Of a stretch of 64,000 bases of DNA, positions 13,473 through 28,717 are shown in pieces. Location: the NCBI RefSeq assembly GCF_028858725.1, contig NC_084763.1:7254001-7318000 (forward strand), in the 5' to 3' direction. Position 1 is the stretch's first letter; each line of letters starts with the position of its first letter. Below the pieces are notes generated by a model, which was given only the letters and a program-made list of their open reading frames with translations, ran no database searches and was not told the origin of the DNA. Source of the DNA: Colius striatus (lineage: Eukaryota > Chordata > Aves > Coliiformes > Coliidae). Made by a program: the position numbers and the translations under genes.

Positions 13473-13820
13473 GGAATCATAGAATTGTAGAATGGTAGGG
13501 GTTGGAAGGGACCTTCAGAGATCATCTAGTCCAGTCCCCCTGCAGAAGCAGGGTCACCTAGATCAGGTCACATAGGAACATGTCCAGGCAGGTCTTGAAG
13601 ACCTCCAAGGAAGGAGCCTCCAAAACCCCTCTGGGCAGCCTGTGCCAGGGCTCCCTCACCTCAACAGGGAAAGAGTTTTTTCTTATATTTAAGTGGAACT
13701 TTTTGTGTTCCAGCTTCATCCCATTACCCCTTGTCCTATTGCTGGCTACTATAGAAAAAAGGGATGTCCCAACCTCTTGACATCCACCCTTTAGATATTT
13801 ATAAATGTTAATAAGATCTT
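13473..13820 (-). mobile_element. CR1 LINE 3' fragment
   Basis: About 350 bases of CR1 in minus orientation. It starts with the reverse complement of the tail (GAATCATAGAATTGTAGAAT) and continues through the GGTTGGAAGGGACC block, the CAGGGTCACCTAGATCAGGT block and the conserved segment ending near AATGTTAATAAGATC. An open frame inside it is a by-product of the element. Confidence 0.95.
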
Positions 13821-15133
13821 TTGGTCTTTTGGTGTGTCTTTTGAACAGATTCTACAGATTCTCTTTTAACTTTTTTTACCTTCCAATAGAAAGGTTTTAA
13901 TATGAGTAGTCCTCCAGTCTCAGTGGTTTATCTGGATGTACCTGATGTAAGTACAGTGAATATAATAGATTTGCTTAATATCTCAGGTACCATTCATGGG
14001 ACAATGAGGCTTTGCCTGGATCTTAATAGCAATGGATAATGATGTAACAGCTATTAACAGGATTAAGTTGTTTCAAAATATGTAGTTATGGGAGATTTTC
14101 AAAGAAAATAGTAACCCTTCCATAAAGAAAGTCTGCAGCTGCCTTCTGTTTTGTCTGCATTTAGACAGGTTGTGTGCACCTGAAAAATCTCCATTCAACA
14201 TGTTCAATGGAAATCTTGATAAAATATGGCAATGAACATTTCCAAATACTTAGTTCATCCCGAGAGTGCTTCAGCTTAGTACTGCAAGCCCACTTAAGGT
14301 AAAGTGCTCTTTGAAATATCTGTCTCTTGGGGACCATTTTATGATAGAAGGTACTGAAGATGTCCTTTGTCTTCCCACTGTTGACATATAGCCCATGCAG
14401 TGGAATAGCCTAAACCACAGAGAGGCATTGAGAAAGGAGTAGACTGTGTGAAAGGCAAAGATCCCAGGGATCAGAGGAATTGGAGCATAGGAAAGGAGGA
14501 CTGGAACTGGAGAGCAAGTGCTAGTTGAGGCCAATGTAGTAGGAGTGGGTTTTGCATATGAGAATCGGAGGATGGATAAAGATTTTGGAACTGCTGAGAG
14601 GGGAGAAGGGATGTGACCAATTAGCTTCAATAGACTATGCCTGAGATCTGGGAAGACAGGAGGAGCTCTGAGGCTATCATTTTGGAAAACTAAAAACCAA
14701 AATTATTAGACTATGAACAGAGGAAGCATTTATATAGGGAAAAGAGGATGTTTTCTCAAGAAGATTGGTGCAGACAACTCACAAAAGTGGTAAAGTAAAA
14801 GAAGACTAAGGAGAGAAACGCCTAGATCTGGCAGAAGGTCACATTGGTAATGATACAGGTAGCTGAGAGGAAAGACTGGGAATGGCTTGGGAAGGAGACA
14901 GGGACTTTGCTGAGGAATAATGTGAGCAAAAGGGAATGGGTCAATGTAGGATGCTAGGAAAACTCAAACTTGGAAGCAAGGACAAGCAGAAAAGGATGAA
15001 AAAGGTAGGGCAAAACAAGCAGTACCCACAGTAATCTGCTAAAACGGAACCCATCGTTTCTCCAGGACAACTCCAGTTGAGAAAACTAATGCCCAAATGT
15101 ATTTAACATCCTCTGTAGTGGGTACCAACTTAG

Positions 15134-15195
15134 TATCATAGAATGGTAGGGATTGGAAGGGACCTTTAGAGATCATCTAGTCCAACCACACCATC
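15134..15195 (-). mobile_element. CR1 LINE 3' fragment
   Basis: A short CR1 3' end in minus orientation (ATCATAGAATGGTAGGGATT through GATCATCTAGTCCAACCA), truncated after about 60 bases. Confidence 0.9.
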
Positions 15196-18100
15196 ACTCT
15201 GGATTTTTTTAATCAACCTAGAGAATTGCACATCTGCACACATAAACAGCTGTGCAACATCGACGTTGTAAAACCAAATCTGAGAGTAAAAAGATTCCAC
15301 ATTAGGATTGCCTTTGCAAATAGTTGCATGCTTATGTACCATTTTTTTTTGTCCATGGGAACTTGCCTTATTCACTCCACAAGATGATAGGACCCATTGA
15401 ATCAACCTGTATGAGATACTGTGTGCCATGCACATTGCTGGGTTTTCTGGCCCAAGATTTATTTGGTGTGTGCTACACAAATTCTGTTATTGAAGCTCCA
15501 GACTTCTTAATTTCTGTATTGACATTTCTGTGAAATTCTTCAGTACACTCTCAGAGTCCTCTAGGAACATGAATTCATTTATTTTCACAATGCCTTTCTG
15601 CTTCCAGCAATTGATTGGTTGAAAGTATATGAATGTTTCTTTTTCTGTATGTTTTTGTGTATAATTTCCAAGTATCTTAGCATAAGCTTTAAAAATCATG
15701 TATCTTTTAGCAAAAGCACACTTCTATAAAAAAGCAAAACCAATTTACTGTTTTATTCTCCCTCTGTCTCTTTTTGTGGACAGCAGAACCAAAAGAAATG
15801 ATAATGTACACTGCAGGTTTATTCAATGTATTGATCTGTGTGACGCTGTGTCATGTCATCTTTTACATGCCTTACATATTTGAGGACATGGTCCTACCTT
15901 ATGAAATTCAAACAATTAAGGTTGGCAGTTTTTGTCAATTTATGTATTAAAGGATGATTCTTGTGGAAAGGGCTAAGTTAAATTGAAATACTAGCTCAGG
16001 AATAGGAATTATACTAATTTGAGAAGCTGAAGGTTGACAAAATGGCCAAGATTTATGTTCAGCAGTTCAGGTAAAAAGAAGAAAAAACTGCTTCCAGAAA
16101 AGTGATTTTGGACACTATGGAAGTTTTTCAGAAGCAGAGTGAGTTAGTGGGACAGTAGAAAAAATCAGTCAGAGGGATTTTTTTAGTAGAACTTCTCAGA
16201 GAATGACAGTGATATTTCTTGAATGTATCTATAGCTGCAACATTTTCCAGGTATTTACATTTGGTCATCAAAACCAAAAGGGCTTCTGAAAACAGACTCT
16301 ACTTAGGCACTACAATTTTCATCACAAGTGATGAATGAGGCGGGAGTCACTTATATATGTCTCACTCTCCACTTCAGTCTGTACAGCATGTAGAGGAGAA
16401 ATGGGTACTAATCCTCTGAATCTCTAGCCTGGGGTCAAATCCCAGAATTAGAAATGAGTGAGATTGTAATGCCCAATGGAAAAAATTGTGAACAAAGCAA
16501 CAAACAAGAATAATTAACCTTGCCCACAGTGCCTCAGAGAATCAGAAAATGCTTGCTGCTTTTACGTTTGAGAATGTCCAGGCTTCCACCAGAAAAAATT
16601 GTGAAGCATGGAGAACAGAGGTGATTATGATGACATAACCTGCAGGCCAAGACATTGAAATTGCAACCTCATGAGAAAGAATGGGAAGCAGAAGTATTCT
16701 TGCTTTTTTCCTTTGTATTAAAAAACCCTTCCATAGTCCAGTAGTATGCTCTTTACCATTTAAAATGACTAGTAGCTGAGAAATGCAGAGTAACCATGAA
16801 TGAATGATACAGCTACAAGGAAAACCAAGAGAACATTTTTGTGGCCTAATAAATATTTCCCAACTCTAATCTCTCTTTGAACAGATCAGTATTGATAACA
16901 GCAGCAGCAGTGAAAAAGACTTCTGGCTAAAAAAAGTAATCTGAGTTGCGTAATATGTGTAAGTTGTCTTGTTTTTATAACAACTCAATGATATAATAAC
17001 ATCATCTACTTCAAATATAATAGTGTAATGCATTATCTGTGTGCTTGATAGACATCCCCACCCCTGGCAATAGCTTGATCCCCTATATGCAGGATCCACA
17101 AGCAGAACACTTTTTCATTGTGTATTTTACCAGGATATGTTTTAATTTCATTAAATTTCAATTATCTCCAGAGTGCAATTATCTGTTTACTGGCAGACAG
17201 ACAGTCCATGTTAGTTCAGATCTGCTTTGCTGAGCTGTTTTCAACTTTTTCAAGTATTCAAGTGCTGCTTTATGATATTTCATCCAACATCCCAGGCTCT
17301 AGTACCATGGCAGGGAAAAGATTAGTGTAGCTTCATGTACGTATGGTTTATACACATCTTTCCAGGCTGCTCTCTCCCTCATCCTCTTTTTACCATGGAA
17401 GACTGAAAATGAACTGCAGAGGCTTTGCTTTACCTCCCTTCAGTCAGCATCCCTAAGAATCATCAGAAATGGTAGTTTAGACTCTACTGACATATGTAGC
17501 TTTGTATCTTGTGTAACTTCCCACCATGAAGGATGGCGCATAGGGATGCCCTGTCCCTGCACAGCAGAGCTGGCATGTCCCACACTGATGGCACAAGGCA
17601 CATCTGATTGAATTGCCTTTTGAACCTGAAACTCCTCATGGAGCCAGACAAGACCTTGATCCTGGAGATGTTTCATGAGACCTGTGCCACCACCTCCATG
17701 CAGCCAGGCCTCAAATGTGAAAGGCTGTGCACAATTACCCTAGAGTCCTCAACTCTGAATCTCCAGATAACTCCCAACCTTATGTAAGCTCTCTTTTTTT
17801 GCCCCCCTGACAACCTTCAGGACTTGGTTTCAGCACAGTACAAGATTTTTCTTTCAGAAGTACTGGCTAAAATGTGAGACAGGACTTAACATGAAAAAAT
17901 ATACAACATTCACTAACAAATCAAGCAGCAGAGTGCAAACTGCTAGGAAAAAAATATTAAGAATGACTTGCTATGCAGACTAGGTGAACATTTCCAGACT
18001 GTATTTTTATTTAATTCTTGGTTTGGGACCTTTCTAATTAGGGAAAAACCTTCCTCTTTGTGACAGTGGAACATGCAGATACTGGCACAGGGAATCAATT

Positions 18101-21100
18101 TGCATTGTGATTACACTGTATATTACAATCATCATGCTTGTGTTGTTATTTTAGCATAATACTGTATCAGTCTTCTAAGTAAAAATCCAGTGTAATGTCA
18201 AATATCTGCAAATAAGTAAATTTGGTATTCAAACATTAAACTCGTGTGTCGTCTCAGACCTGTTGCATGGACCAGAGCCTTTAAGTCAGGACAGGTGGCT
18301 ACCAAGTCTCCTTGGTAGTACAAGGCCAACAAGCTCCAGCTTGAACAAGCAGGTTCCAGACTAACAGAGGTGAGTGACTACTGTCCTTTGGGTAGTGCAC
18401 TGAGGAGGCTCTTCGCTGGATCGTGGACCAGATCACTCAGCTTGGTAGGAAAATGCAGCAGATTAAGAAATGGGACATCTGGGATGTCGTCTTTGGCACA
18501 TGAATCATTTCTGGTGCTCATACAAATAATGACACAGGGAAGTCTATGGGAGCAAAACAATGGGGAAGAGCCAGCTGAGGTGAGTTCACTGATGTTCCCT
18601 GTATGTTCTCACCATGACTGTGCATGGGCAATAGTCAATCTCTTGGCTAGAGATTTAAGCTCAATGTGCAAACCCAGTGATCACTAGTGCTGGTATGAAT
18701 GAGAGTGGGGTATATCACCAGGCAACACGCCCTCTGGGCACAGGTGATGTGCTATTTATGATGAAGCACATGTTATGAGCTATTTACAGTGATAATCAGA
18801 TTAAATCCATATTAACAACAGAAGGAGAATGTAGCATTATAACTGCAATAGTGCTAAACCCCTGCAAACCACAGCCATAGTGAAGCTAATAGTTTGCCTT
18901 TCCCTTGTTACTGAATGACATTTACACTGTAAGAATGCCAGAAGCAGTGAGTCATAAAAAGAGCATCAGTCAGGATAATTTTTGGGCTCTTTATTTTTTT
19001 CTGTAATAAGCAGATGCAGGACTTTGGAAATTCCTGTTTTCTTTTGTATTGGTAGATTTTTTTCTCTTAGATCTTAACAGTTTCAGCTTCATTTTCATTG
19101 TCCTGTTGCTGGTTTCAGTTTCCTCGTTATCACCGAATCAACAAGTCCCTTCCCAGTTTTTGGGTATTACAGAGATATCAGCTTTTCAGCTTTCAGAAGT
19201 GTTGCCTCTGATGACAAAAAAAGTATTTTCCCCTTAGTATCCTTAAAATTGTAATCAGATGACTTGTCCATTTAGCTAAATTAATGGATATCTGAGAAAG
19301 CACAAGAGACAAGGCAGAAATGCACACAAGAGAAGTTAACACCATTTCTAGCATCCATTTCAGGCAGCATATCATCCATGTTATCTTCCTACTCCTTCAG
19401 CTTTGCTTTGACACAGATCGTGACCATCAAATGGTATATAAGGCATATGCTGTTGTTTTTTAAGCAGAAGCATATGGATGCTTATGTAATCTTTCTTAGT
19501 GCTAGTTTGTAATGGTACTATTAAATCTTGAGGTCTTAGCCCAAATTTCCCTGCACTTCTGCTGTCCCATTTTTAGTGTAAGGCAGAGAAGTGTATTTAC
19601 ACCTCTGTTTCTGGAGAATATTGAGTTGTTATTGAGTTATACTAATGAAAGAGATTTTGGATTGTATGAATTAATTAGCTATTTGATAAATTACATAGCA
19701 GTGCACTGAAATTGGCTAGTATGCTTGTTTAGTTAGCAAGTAAATGCTATCAACTTCAGAAGAGGGTAGACAAAGATGTTTAAAAATGCTTGAACCCAAT
19801 CGAGGTGATGTTAGAGCAGCCATGAAAAGAAACTTGTTCTCTGTTGTACAAGTCCAGAACCCTTTTGTTTCTGCTCTTGGTCCAAATTCCAGTTGGACAA
19901 TTCATTGTTCATTCCTTCTCTTCTGCTGTTGGAGTGTCAGGAATAACATTCAGAAATTTATAAACCAATTTCATAATTGCTGAAGCTTTTTGCTGATATC
20001 TTTTCCCCACAGTCTGCAAAATAAATGATGTGTTACCAAAAAAAGGCACTGAGCATGTTCAAACTGAATCTTCTGTGAAGAGGTAATTTTTTGCATGACA
20101 TCAGACATGCTGATTTAATTACTTGTGATGTGAATCTTATCTTTGGAAGTGATCTGAGAAGAAAACTTTTTTATGAACAAATAAGACTGAAGTCAAGCAA
20201 GGTGTTCAAACATGCTCTGTACAGCAATGGCCTAAAACGGAATTGCTGGTTTATTTCAGCTGAATAAACTAAGCATTTTGGTAATCATTAAGAGAAAATG
20301 AAGTTAGTTAGTTAGTTATTTTCTTCTCTAATGCAAAAGTGGCTAGCAATTATGTCTTTGAGTATAACTTGTTTTCCTCTCTGACAACTGCTTAGGAAGC
20401 TGGTGCACACAGTTTTTTAGGAACACTTGAGAGAGCTTTTGACAGAAGTACAGAGTGATGACTTGGCACTTGGCAGATAGAGACTGTTCAGTCATGGCCC
20501 TAAATTTATTTCAGTTCAACCAGCAAACAGTGGGACAGCATGGACTTTGCTGATTAAAAGCAAAACTAAAATACTGAAGCTGGGCTTGAAAATGTTCCAA
20601 CTTGTACTAAGCTCATCAGATGGGATTCTGTTTCCTTTTACATTTGTCTGCCAATAGCTATTGTTTTCAGCATCTCAGTGCAGAATGTTTCTGTTTTGAT
20701 GTGGGTTTTTATTTCCTTCTCTCAACTTCCTGGAGAGTCTTCATACCCCTGCTCAGAATCTGAGATGTTTTCATCTTACTAGTTCCTTAACTGCTCATGC
20801 CTTTACTGTCTAGGAGGACCTATGTCTTGCAAGCATTTCTTTATGCAAGCACCCTTGCATAAACATAAACCCTGAAGCCAATGGAACTATGAGTGTGTGA
20901 TAGGTAATCACACAAGTGAGGGTTTTCAGCAGCTGGCTACAAGTATATTATGTATCTTCAAATTCTCTTAGCTCTTTTGGTCTCATTTGTACTCGTTTTT
21001 GTCTCTTCTTCATGTGTTCTCTTGAACATACTTAAGGCAGCCTTGCTCTGTACTACAAAAGGCCACACAAAGTTAGTAATCAGTTTGAGATTATTCATTC

Positions 21101-21325
21101 ATCTACCTCAAGAAATGCCTTCTTTACAGTGATTACTACTATTAAAAGCCACATAAATTTGTCACAGCAGTTGACTTGCTTTCAGTATATCATAATTTTT
21201 GTACACTACTATAACATCTTGAAGGAAACTCAGAGGTGGGAACTTCCTTACTATGAGACATTTCTCAAGTTACTACAGCCTTATCCATTAATAGCTTAGT
21301 TTAAGTTTTAAGAATTTTGTGTTCT

Positions 21326-21361
21326 AAATGTCTCTTCCAGCTGAAAACATTCCATGATTCC
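21326..21361 (+). mobile_element. Possible very old CR1 tail
   Basis: TCTAAATGTCTCTTCCAGCT followed by an ATTCCATGATTCC tail resembles a decayed CR1 3' end. It is short and diverged, so the call is weak. Confidence 0.35.
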
Positions 21362-24300
21362 CCAAAATTAGAACTACAAAGTTTCAAGCTCGCTAGGTCA
21401 GAAAAATCTGTTTATAGAACAAGTATGTGTTTCCTTCACTTCCAGTAGAAAGCTTGCAACTGTGTGTGGTGACAGCATTTGACTTCGGATGACAAAATAG
21501 TGAAAAATCCCCAGGTGGAATTCCCACTGTCAGATCAAGTGGCCAGATATGATGGGATGGATTGGTCAACAAGAAAGGAAAAAACACTGGTGGAAAGTCT
21601 GTGGTCAGCACAGAAATTGAACAGAAAGCTAAGACTGTAATCAACAGCTGGGGCTCTGATTCTGTTGCGTTAGTTGACTACAGGAATGAAGCAGTTTGAA
21701 TTGTGATGCTTTCTTTTCCCTGCTATCATCAATAATTTTGTGCAAGATGAAGCTGGAAATTTCAATTGTTGATTAAAAATGTGGCTCATGGTAGTTTTCA
21801 GACATGCAAAATCATTGAACACATTAAACAGCTAAATCTAATGCTATGGATTTCAAGGAAAAGCATTCAGGCTAGTAGTTGTCTAACACTTGTCTTACAG
21901 TCTTAGATGTTTTTATGAAAAAAAACCCAAAAATAAGAAAGAGCTATGCTATGCATCTAAGAGAAAATAACTGACAAAAAGACACACCACTTCAGCAGAG
22001 TACAGGATACAAAACAAATAGCACACAGCACCAGGGAGATCCATCAAGCACAACGTAATTATTCTTTCCTTTACAATAACACAGATTAACTGAAGGTCAG
22101 AAAACTATAATTATCTTCTGAATTTTAGCCGTTGAATATGACTGAATAGGAGTTTTTGTCTGTGAGGAAAATTACTGATGAATCCCTGAAGCAAGTGTAT
22201 AGTGAAGCCTTATTTTGTGAATCAGCAAGATCTGTTCATCTGACACCAACCTATCAGCTTCCTGCATACGTGATCTGGAGGAAAATTGTTAACAATCTGT
22301 TTTCTAATCCTTTAAAAAAAGAAATTACTGGCCTTTTAATACCTGAGTTTTGTTCTAGAATCTGAAACAGTGAAGTGGGCTAAATTCTGTTTAAAACAAC
22401 CTCTCACAATTTAGGTGAAAAGCTGTGAACACAGAGAGCTTGTGTAGGCAGTAGGTGGCAGACTGCTTCCAGTAATAAATGGTGCTTCAAACTTTTCTGA
22501 ATGCCTATGGGGCTGTAGTTAAAGGTGATGAAAGAGAGATGTAAAGGTGGAGAGATTCCTATGGTTCAGACTACCTACTTTTATAAAGCATGCCAGGGAT
22601 ACTCTGCTAAAGACTTGCCAGAAGAGGGACGTTGCTTCAACGTGCCCTGCATTATCAGTTCCTAAAGTAACTGTGGCAACTTCCCCTACCCTGCAGCAGC
22701 TGGGTGACCTTGATCTTGCTTTGAAGGATTTACCATTGTTGACAATAAGCTAGTGCTCTTCAGTGCTTTGCCACTCCTACAGAACAATATGCCTGTAGTT
22801 TACTCGCTACTCAGAAATCCCTCTTAACTCCAGATAACTCAAGGATTTATTTAACCAAAGCAGAGTTTAACACATGGATTATTATGCTTGAAAATATTTA
22901 CAGATAAACCAATACCTCCACTGCTTTCTACATATGTGACATAGATGATGTGTCTGAAGTATTTACCAAACAGCAGACCATCCCATTAAAATAGCATCTG
23001 TACAGTACAGAAAAAGCTGGGATCCAGTCTTTTGACAAAGCTTTGTTTCACGTTTGCCCTTCCCTAAGCTATGGCAACCTGGAACAAATCTGTCTTCTAT
23101 TTAGCAGATTCTTTTTCAAGCTTAAATTCACCTTGAGAGTTTTCCACAATGCCCTGTTGCTAGTAATTGTTGCATTTAGAGAGATACTTCCTTCCTTAGC
23201 CTTTGTCTTGTATGTTTCATTGCAAGGAAAGCTTGTGCTTCCACAAACTATCACTCCCTTCACATTTGTTTTTCATGCCATTATTTTGCTGACTGCCAAA
23301 GGCTCTATCCAGTGTATACGGAGACATTTCATTACCCATCTAGGACTAGGCTGTTGTATCAAAGTAGGGGACTGCTGAAAAGCACACAACCAGATGGTTG
23401 GCAAACACTTGAGGGAGCTGCTCAACCACTACGTGAAAAGATTGGCTCTGATTTATGGGATAATATGCTTAGCATTCACTGGATTATGTAGGACTAGTTT
23501 TGTCACCAGACAAGATTTAAAAGCAAAAGAGTCTATAAACATATATTTTCTGTAATAGCAAAGCGTGATAAAACTTCAAAATAATGAAACTTTATGGAAA
23601 TCATTTTTGAATTAAGATTGTACTATTTTTTAAGTGATACCTTCTCAGCTGCTTCTGTATTTAAGTTGGCTTTCTGAGACTGATCCTTTAGGCTCTGATA
23701 ATGGTTACTGGGAAATCACGTGGGGATGCAGAAACTTAGTTCATCTGGTTTTACTTTCCATCTCATTCTATATAACGTTTCCATTGCGTGCTTTGGTTAG
23801 ATTAAGGTTATGCCATTCAAGATGCTTTCTCCTGCTTTTATCTTCCTTAAAATGTCATAGAATAACTTTACGTCATGAAACATATAGATTTGCAGTGTTA
23901 GCTTGCCGCCAGTTTTGCATCAATTCCTTAGCATAGAAATGAAAGATTTGAGAATGGAATGTCCAGCTGTGCATAGTTTCAGACTTTCCTCCCTCACACA
24001 CATGCAGATTTAGGGGAGATCTTTGATACTAGGGCCTGATGCACATGTAAGCACAGGGTGGAAAGCAAGAACATCTCCAAGAAGAAAAGAAAGAATAGCT
24101 TCAGGACCATACCAATAATTTCCTGTTGGAAGAGCTCATTTTCTAAAGGGATAGATTTTATTATTAGAAACCTCCCAAAATCACACTATTTTATGACCAC
24201 TCCAGTAGTTTTTTCCAGTTGTCTTAGAATTTACTTTGAACAGAATAGAGTCTCTAACATCCTTCTGTCTTAGCAAGGCAGCTCTTTTAGAATTGACCAC

Positions 24301-27300
24301 TGTTATTTGAGGATATTTGGTCTCTTTCATGACAGTCAAAAGCTATCATCAGGAACCTCACATAGGTCTTTGTATTTTCTCTGAAAACAAACTTAGGGCT
24401 ACATTCTAGAACTACATCCTAAAGAAGAAAGATAGGTCAGTATAAAATGACTGACTCGAGAAGAGACAGAATGTGTTTGCACTCTCCAAAGTGGCAGTTA
24501 CTTCACTGAAATAAAGAAGACAGACTAAGCAGACAGTGCTTAGTCTGCATTCAATCAAGCAAGCTGTGGTTGTGAAACTCTTCTAGCCTTTTGTTCAGAG
24601 ATCCTGTTTGGAACATCAGGTAAATAAATATGAAGTAATTGTACTCTTACCTGCAATTCTGCATAAAAACAAGATTCTTCTTAATCAAGACCCTGACAAT
24701 AGCACTTCATGGGAGAGAATGGTCTTCACAGACAATTGGTATTCAAATCATAGTGAAACATCAACCAGACAACCAGACCAACAAAGACAGCTGCATCTCA
24801 GCTAATTATTTTTTTTCATATTGATAGTACTGAATTTGTGGTCAGAAAGGGAGAGATATAAATCAATAGAGACTATGCTTCTGTACATACAATAAGATTG
24901 TGTGTGGCAGTTAGAATGAAAGGTTGAAGGGGTGAAAGACTTATTTGGTTCACATCTATGACCAGATAGTTTTGGTGATTAAAATATGTAAGATTAAGCA
25001 AACCTGAATCCCTTCAGAAATGAAGTTTCTAGTCATGGAAGAGACATGTAACAGAATGATTTGTTTTTATTTCAGTAGCAACTCATGTTTACTTGTTTGA
25101 GTGTTAATACTTGGCAGCTTCTGGTGAAACAGCATTGCCTAAATCAGTAAATCTGTAGGTAAATCTCCACCTTTCATCTCCATTTTTCTCAGTAAAAAAT
25201 GCTCTAAGGAGCACAGCAGTTTCAGCTACTTCATGACAAGAGTGCAATCCTATCCAAGAATACTGATATTACCTCAGCATGGATTCATAAGGACCAAGGT
25301 CCTTATGCCAAAGAATAAACAAGCCTCTATCCTCACCTTCACTCTCAAATTTCATCACTGTAAATCTGTTTTTCTTTGTACAGTAGATTTTTTTGAGCAA
25401 TTTATGGAGAAAAAATTAGGAACAAAACCATTGTCTTTTGGGGTTTAATCGAAACTCAAGGTCTTTTGGACCGAAGAGATTTGATTTGATTTGATTTTTT
25501 TTCATACAGTGTCTTTGTTATTCTGTTTTCTGTATCTTACCACTCCTAAGAAGATGTGTTTCGGTGAGAAGAAATAACATCATTTGGATCAAGTGTCCCT
25601 ACATTACAGGTACAAATGAAACCGAGTGCCCTAGACTGAGCAACTGTTACTCTGGAAGTCAGACAGCTCTGCTGTACTGACCCAGGCCTTGTAATATTCA
25701 GGTCTGTGAATAATCAAGTTCCAGAATGAAATCAGTTCAGTAAGAGAAGATTGTTGCTGACTGAACTGGAAAGTGCTGTGTATGCACTGTGTTCTACCAT
25801 ATGCACTAGAAAACCCTGCTGCAGAGCTGGTAGTTGCTACTATAATTATCTTAGAGGCAGATGATGTCACTCCTAGAGGGCAAATGAAGAGGTTGATGTC
25901 ATCAACATTAGTGTTATTCAAGTCAAAACATCAGTGCTCTAAAAATGCTTCATTATTTTTCACTCGAATACAACTGCAAATGTCAAATTGTTTCTTTAAT
26001 GTACTTTATTGCAGCGTTGTAAGTCGCTTGGAGACAAGATATCTTCTGATCACAGTCTGCAGATTATACTAAGCAAATTGTCAATATAGCTGAAAAATTA
26101 AAAAAGCCACAAGCTTGTCTGACACAAACTTTTACTCCACTGGAGAAATTATACTTGATTTAATCACAGCAAGACAAAGCATCTTTACTGTAAGTGAGAT
26201 TCAGGGCCTATGTTACTAATGTAGTACATCTTTACTGTACCTTCATTCATTCTGAAGTTACATCATCTGAACCTATCCATTACATTCTGAGTAACTTGTG
26301 TTCACTGGATGCTTTATAAAAGTGCATGGATATTTTGAAGTATGATTGACTGTAAACAAAAAGATGTCTCTGCAATCAAATTACTTCATGACAGGTCCCA
26401 CCACAGCTGGAATTGCCTCATCTCTTGAAATACTCAGCTTAGGCTTGAGTAGCATAAACCACAAAAGATGTCTCAAACACTTGATACTTTCTGTCTGGAT
26501 GTACTTCTTTTTGTAATCTTCCAACAAACATACCCTATTCTACTTCTTGTGGGGTGCAACTGACCGATTTTCTAATACCTCAAGAACAGTTATATTGCAC
26601 ATTATCAGTCCACAATACGTCTTCACTTGCCTCTAATAAAAGACATAATCTATGCTTAGGTGAATACCAGCAGCACTGTGGCCATGGTAATAAAGAGCTC
26701 AGCATCAGGTAGTCACTGAGTGTATCTATATTCATGAGCCAGGGTCCATTTTGCAGTTTGTCCTGAGCTCTTCCACACTGTCAGTACACTGTTGGTAGTT
26801 ACCAAGCCAGTTCAGTCTTGTTTCCTAGAGCTCCTGTAACACTTTTTTCTGTTTTGTAATATGCAATATAGACATATCTTCCATTTTTTGCACTATGGAT
26901 CAGAACTACTAGTTAAAATATGAAGCTTATACATCCAAAGTATCTCATTTAAGGATAATCTTTCATCTTTTTGACAGTTTTGCTCCAAATTGTTACACAA
27001 TAAAACATCCTTTACCATGTAAGAATCAAATCCATCACTTGATTATGATATTTCCTAAAATAGGTAAAATGGAAATGTCAGGGATACTAGGAAAATCTTT
27101 TTACTGAATGGGAAATACTGCTTCAAAAGTAGACACCTTAGTGGCTGAAGTTACTGCAAGAAAATGCAATGATGTTTGGAAAGTGCTATATACTCACAAG
27201 ACTTTGATATCCATTTTGATTTATGCTATTTAATATCAACACATCTAACCACATCACATTTGAATTGTGTCCATAGCTGTAATGTTGAGGGCTGATGTCT

Positions 27301-28711
27301 AGAGCAGTGAGAGCTGACCCAAGGTCCTGGGCTCTAAGTTGGAGCCCACAAATGTGAGTCAAAATCAGCCAAGAAGCAGGGTATTCACAGTGATGTGATG
27401 CTATACCTGAGCTAAGTAGCTCCATCTCACAGCTTTCTCTAGACTTCTGCACCTCAATGGAGCTCATTAGCTTGAGCACACATATGCTCATTATATCCGT
27501 TGGGCTGTAGCTGTGGTTGGCACCTGTCTGTATAGTTGTCGTGATTTTTAAGAAGGCTTTTCCATTGGTAATGTAATTCACAGTATCCTCTGCAGGACTA
27601 CAGGATTAAAAAAATCTTGATTCAGTCCTTGAAACATATGATAAGCAGTATTTTGTACAGCAATATTAGTGCATATGATCCTAGTTTATGATACCAGAGA
27701 GCAATTATGGAAACATAGTCCCTGCCCTTAGGAGCTTACAATCTAAACAAAATATATTGCATGGAAGAAATCAACATACAAAACCCAAAATCATTGGTTT
27801 CTTACTTGCAGTGCATGTCTTGCTAGCATAAAGTATTTTGGAACAGAGCAAGGAGTTAAAGGAGTTATTGTAAATGAAAATAAAAGGCGAATACCAGAGT
27901 GATAGTTTGAGGAATTACTGTAAGAGTGGCTCAAAGAAGTAAGAATGTAAAAGAGACTTGAAGCAAGACGGAGAACATATGCATAATGGAAAAGATGCTG
28001 GGCAAAAGATCATTTGTGACTGATTCGTGGTCGTTCAGAAAAATAGGAAAGCATTGTAGCAACAGAAAATAGGTTGCAATGTATTGACTTATCCATATTA
28101 CTGAAGTTGTGGACACTGACCAAGATCCTGTTGCACTAAGCTTCTTGCTTGATGCTTGGATATGAGACAGAGCTCCTCCCAGTTTCTACTGATTTCAGAG
28201 AACGCTCTGATAGTGCAACTCCTTTGGAAAGCAGGCTGCAGACTTTTATTAGCTGCAGGCCAAGGTCAAAACTCATGCATAGATTTACATGAGTAAATAC
28301 AGAAACAGTATACCCAAGTGCTTGTATGAATCTTTTTCACACAATAATTGCAGCTTCTGCTCACAGAAAAGATTTTACTGTATGTCAACAAAATAGCCAT
28401 TTATAAGAAGGAAAATATCACAGACTGTGATTTTCAAGAAAGACTCATTGAGGAGCAGAAGGTAATAGACAATATATTAAAAAAAGCATAGGCAATAGCA
28501 TCCCTTCACCCTGCTGGTTGGCATAAAAGTGATTAATAGTAGTAGAAAACCTAAAGATACATAAATTGGGGTAGTTCCATCTTCCTACAAAAGTAAATTT
28601 TTAACAATGATAATGTATTTCTACAGCATTTCTCACTGCAGATATTGAGTCTTTTAGGAGCTAGGCCACAGATACCTCAGCACTTCGAATTTGTTGAATA
28701 TGCTTTGGAGA

Positions 28712-28717
28712 TTTATT
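28712..28717 (-). terminator. ACP3: Candidate poly(A) signal of ACP3
   Basis: AATAAA on the minus strand, about 86 bases downstream of the stop codon of the membrane-anchored ACP3 form. It is the nearest canonical signal. It would give a very short 3' UTR, so a more distal signal may be used as well. Confidence 0.35.

Larger units (their letters stand above)
10105..28711. other. Intergenic region between DNAJC13 and ACP3
   Basis: This is roughly 18.6 kb without a gene that I can support. It holds CR1 fragments (near 11.35, 13.5 and 15.1 kb, and possibly a very old one near 21.33 kb) and an AATAAT run near 12.77 kb. The open frames, including 14271-14630 and 27186-27581 on the minus strand, have no recognisable domains, no good codon or splice context and no similarity that I know of. 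The segment near 27715-27755 reads like an old, diverged interspersed repeat, but I cannot name its family with confidence. Confidence 0.6.

Noticed and set aside
14271-14630. 119-codon minus-strand frame in the intergenic region
   Set aside because: No recognisable motif, no splice context and a low-complexity purine-rich opposite strand; treated as a chance frame or an old repeat.
27186-27581. 131-codon minus-strand frame downstream of ACP3
   Set aside because: No similarity that I recognise. Its composition and the nearby repeat-like segment suggest old interspersed repeat DNA.
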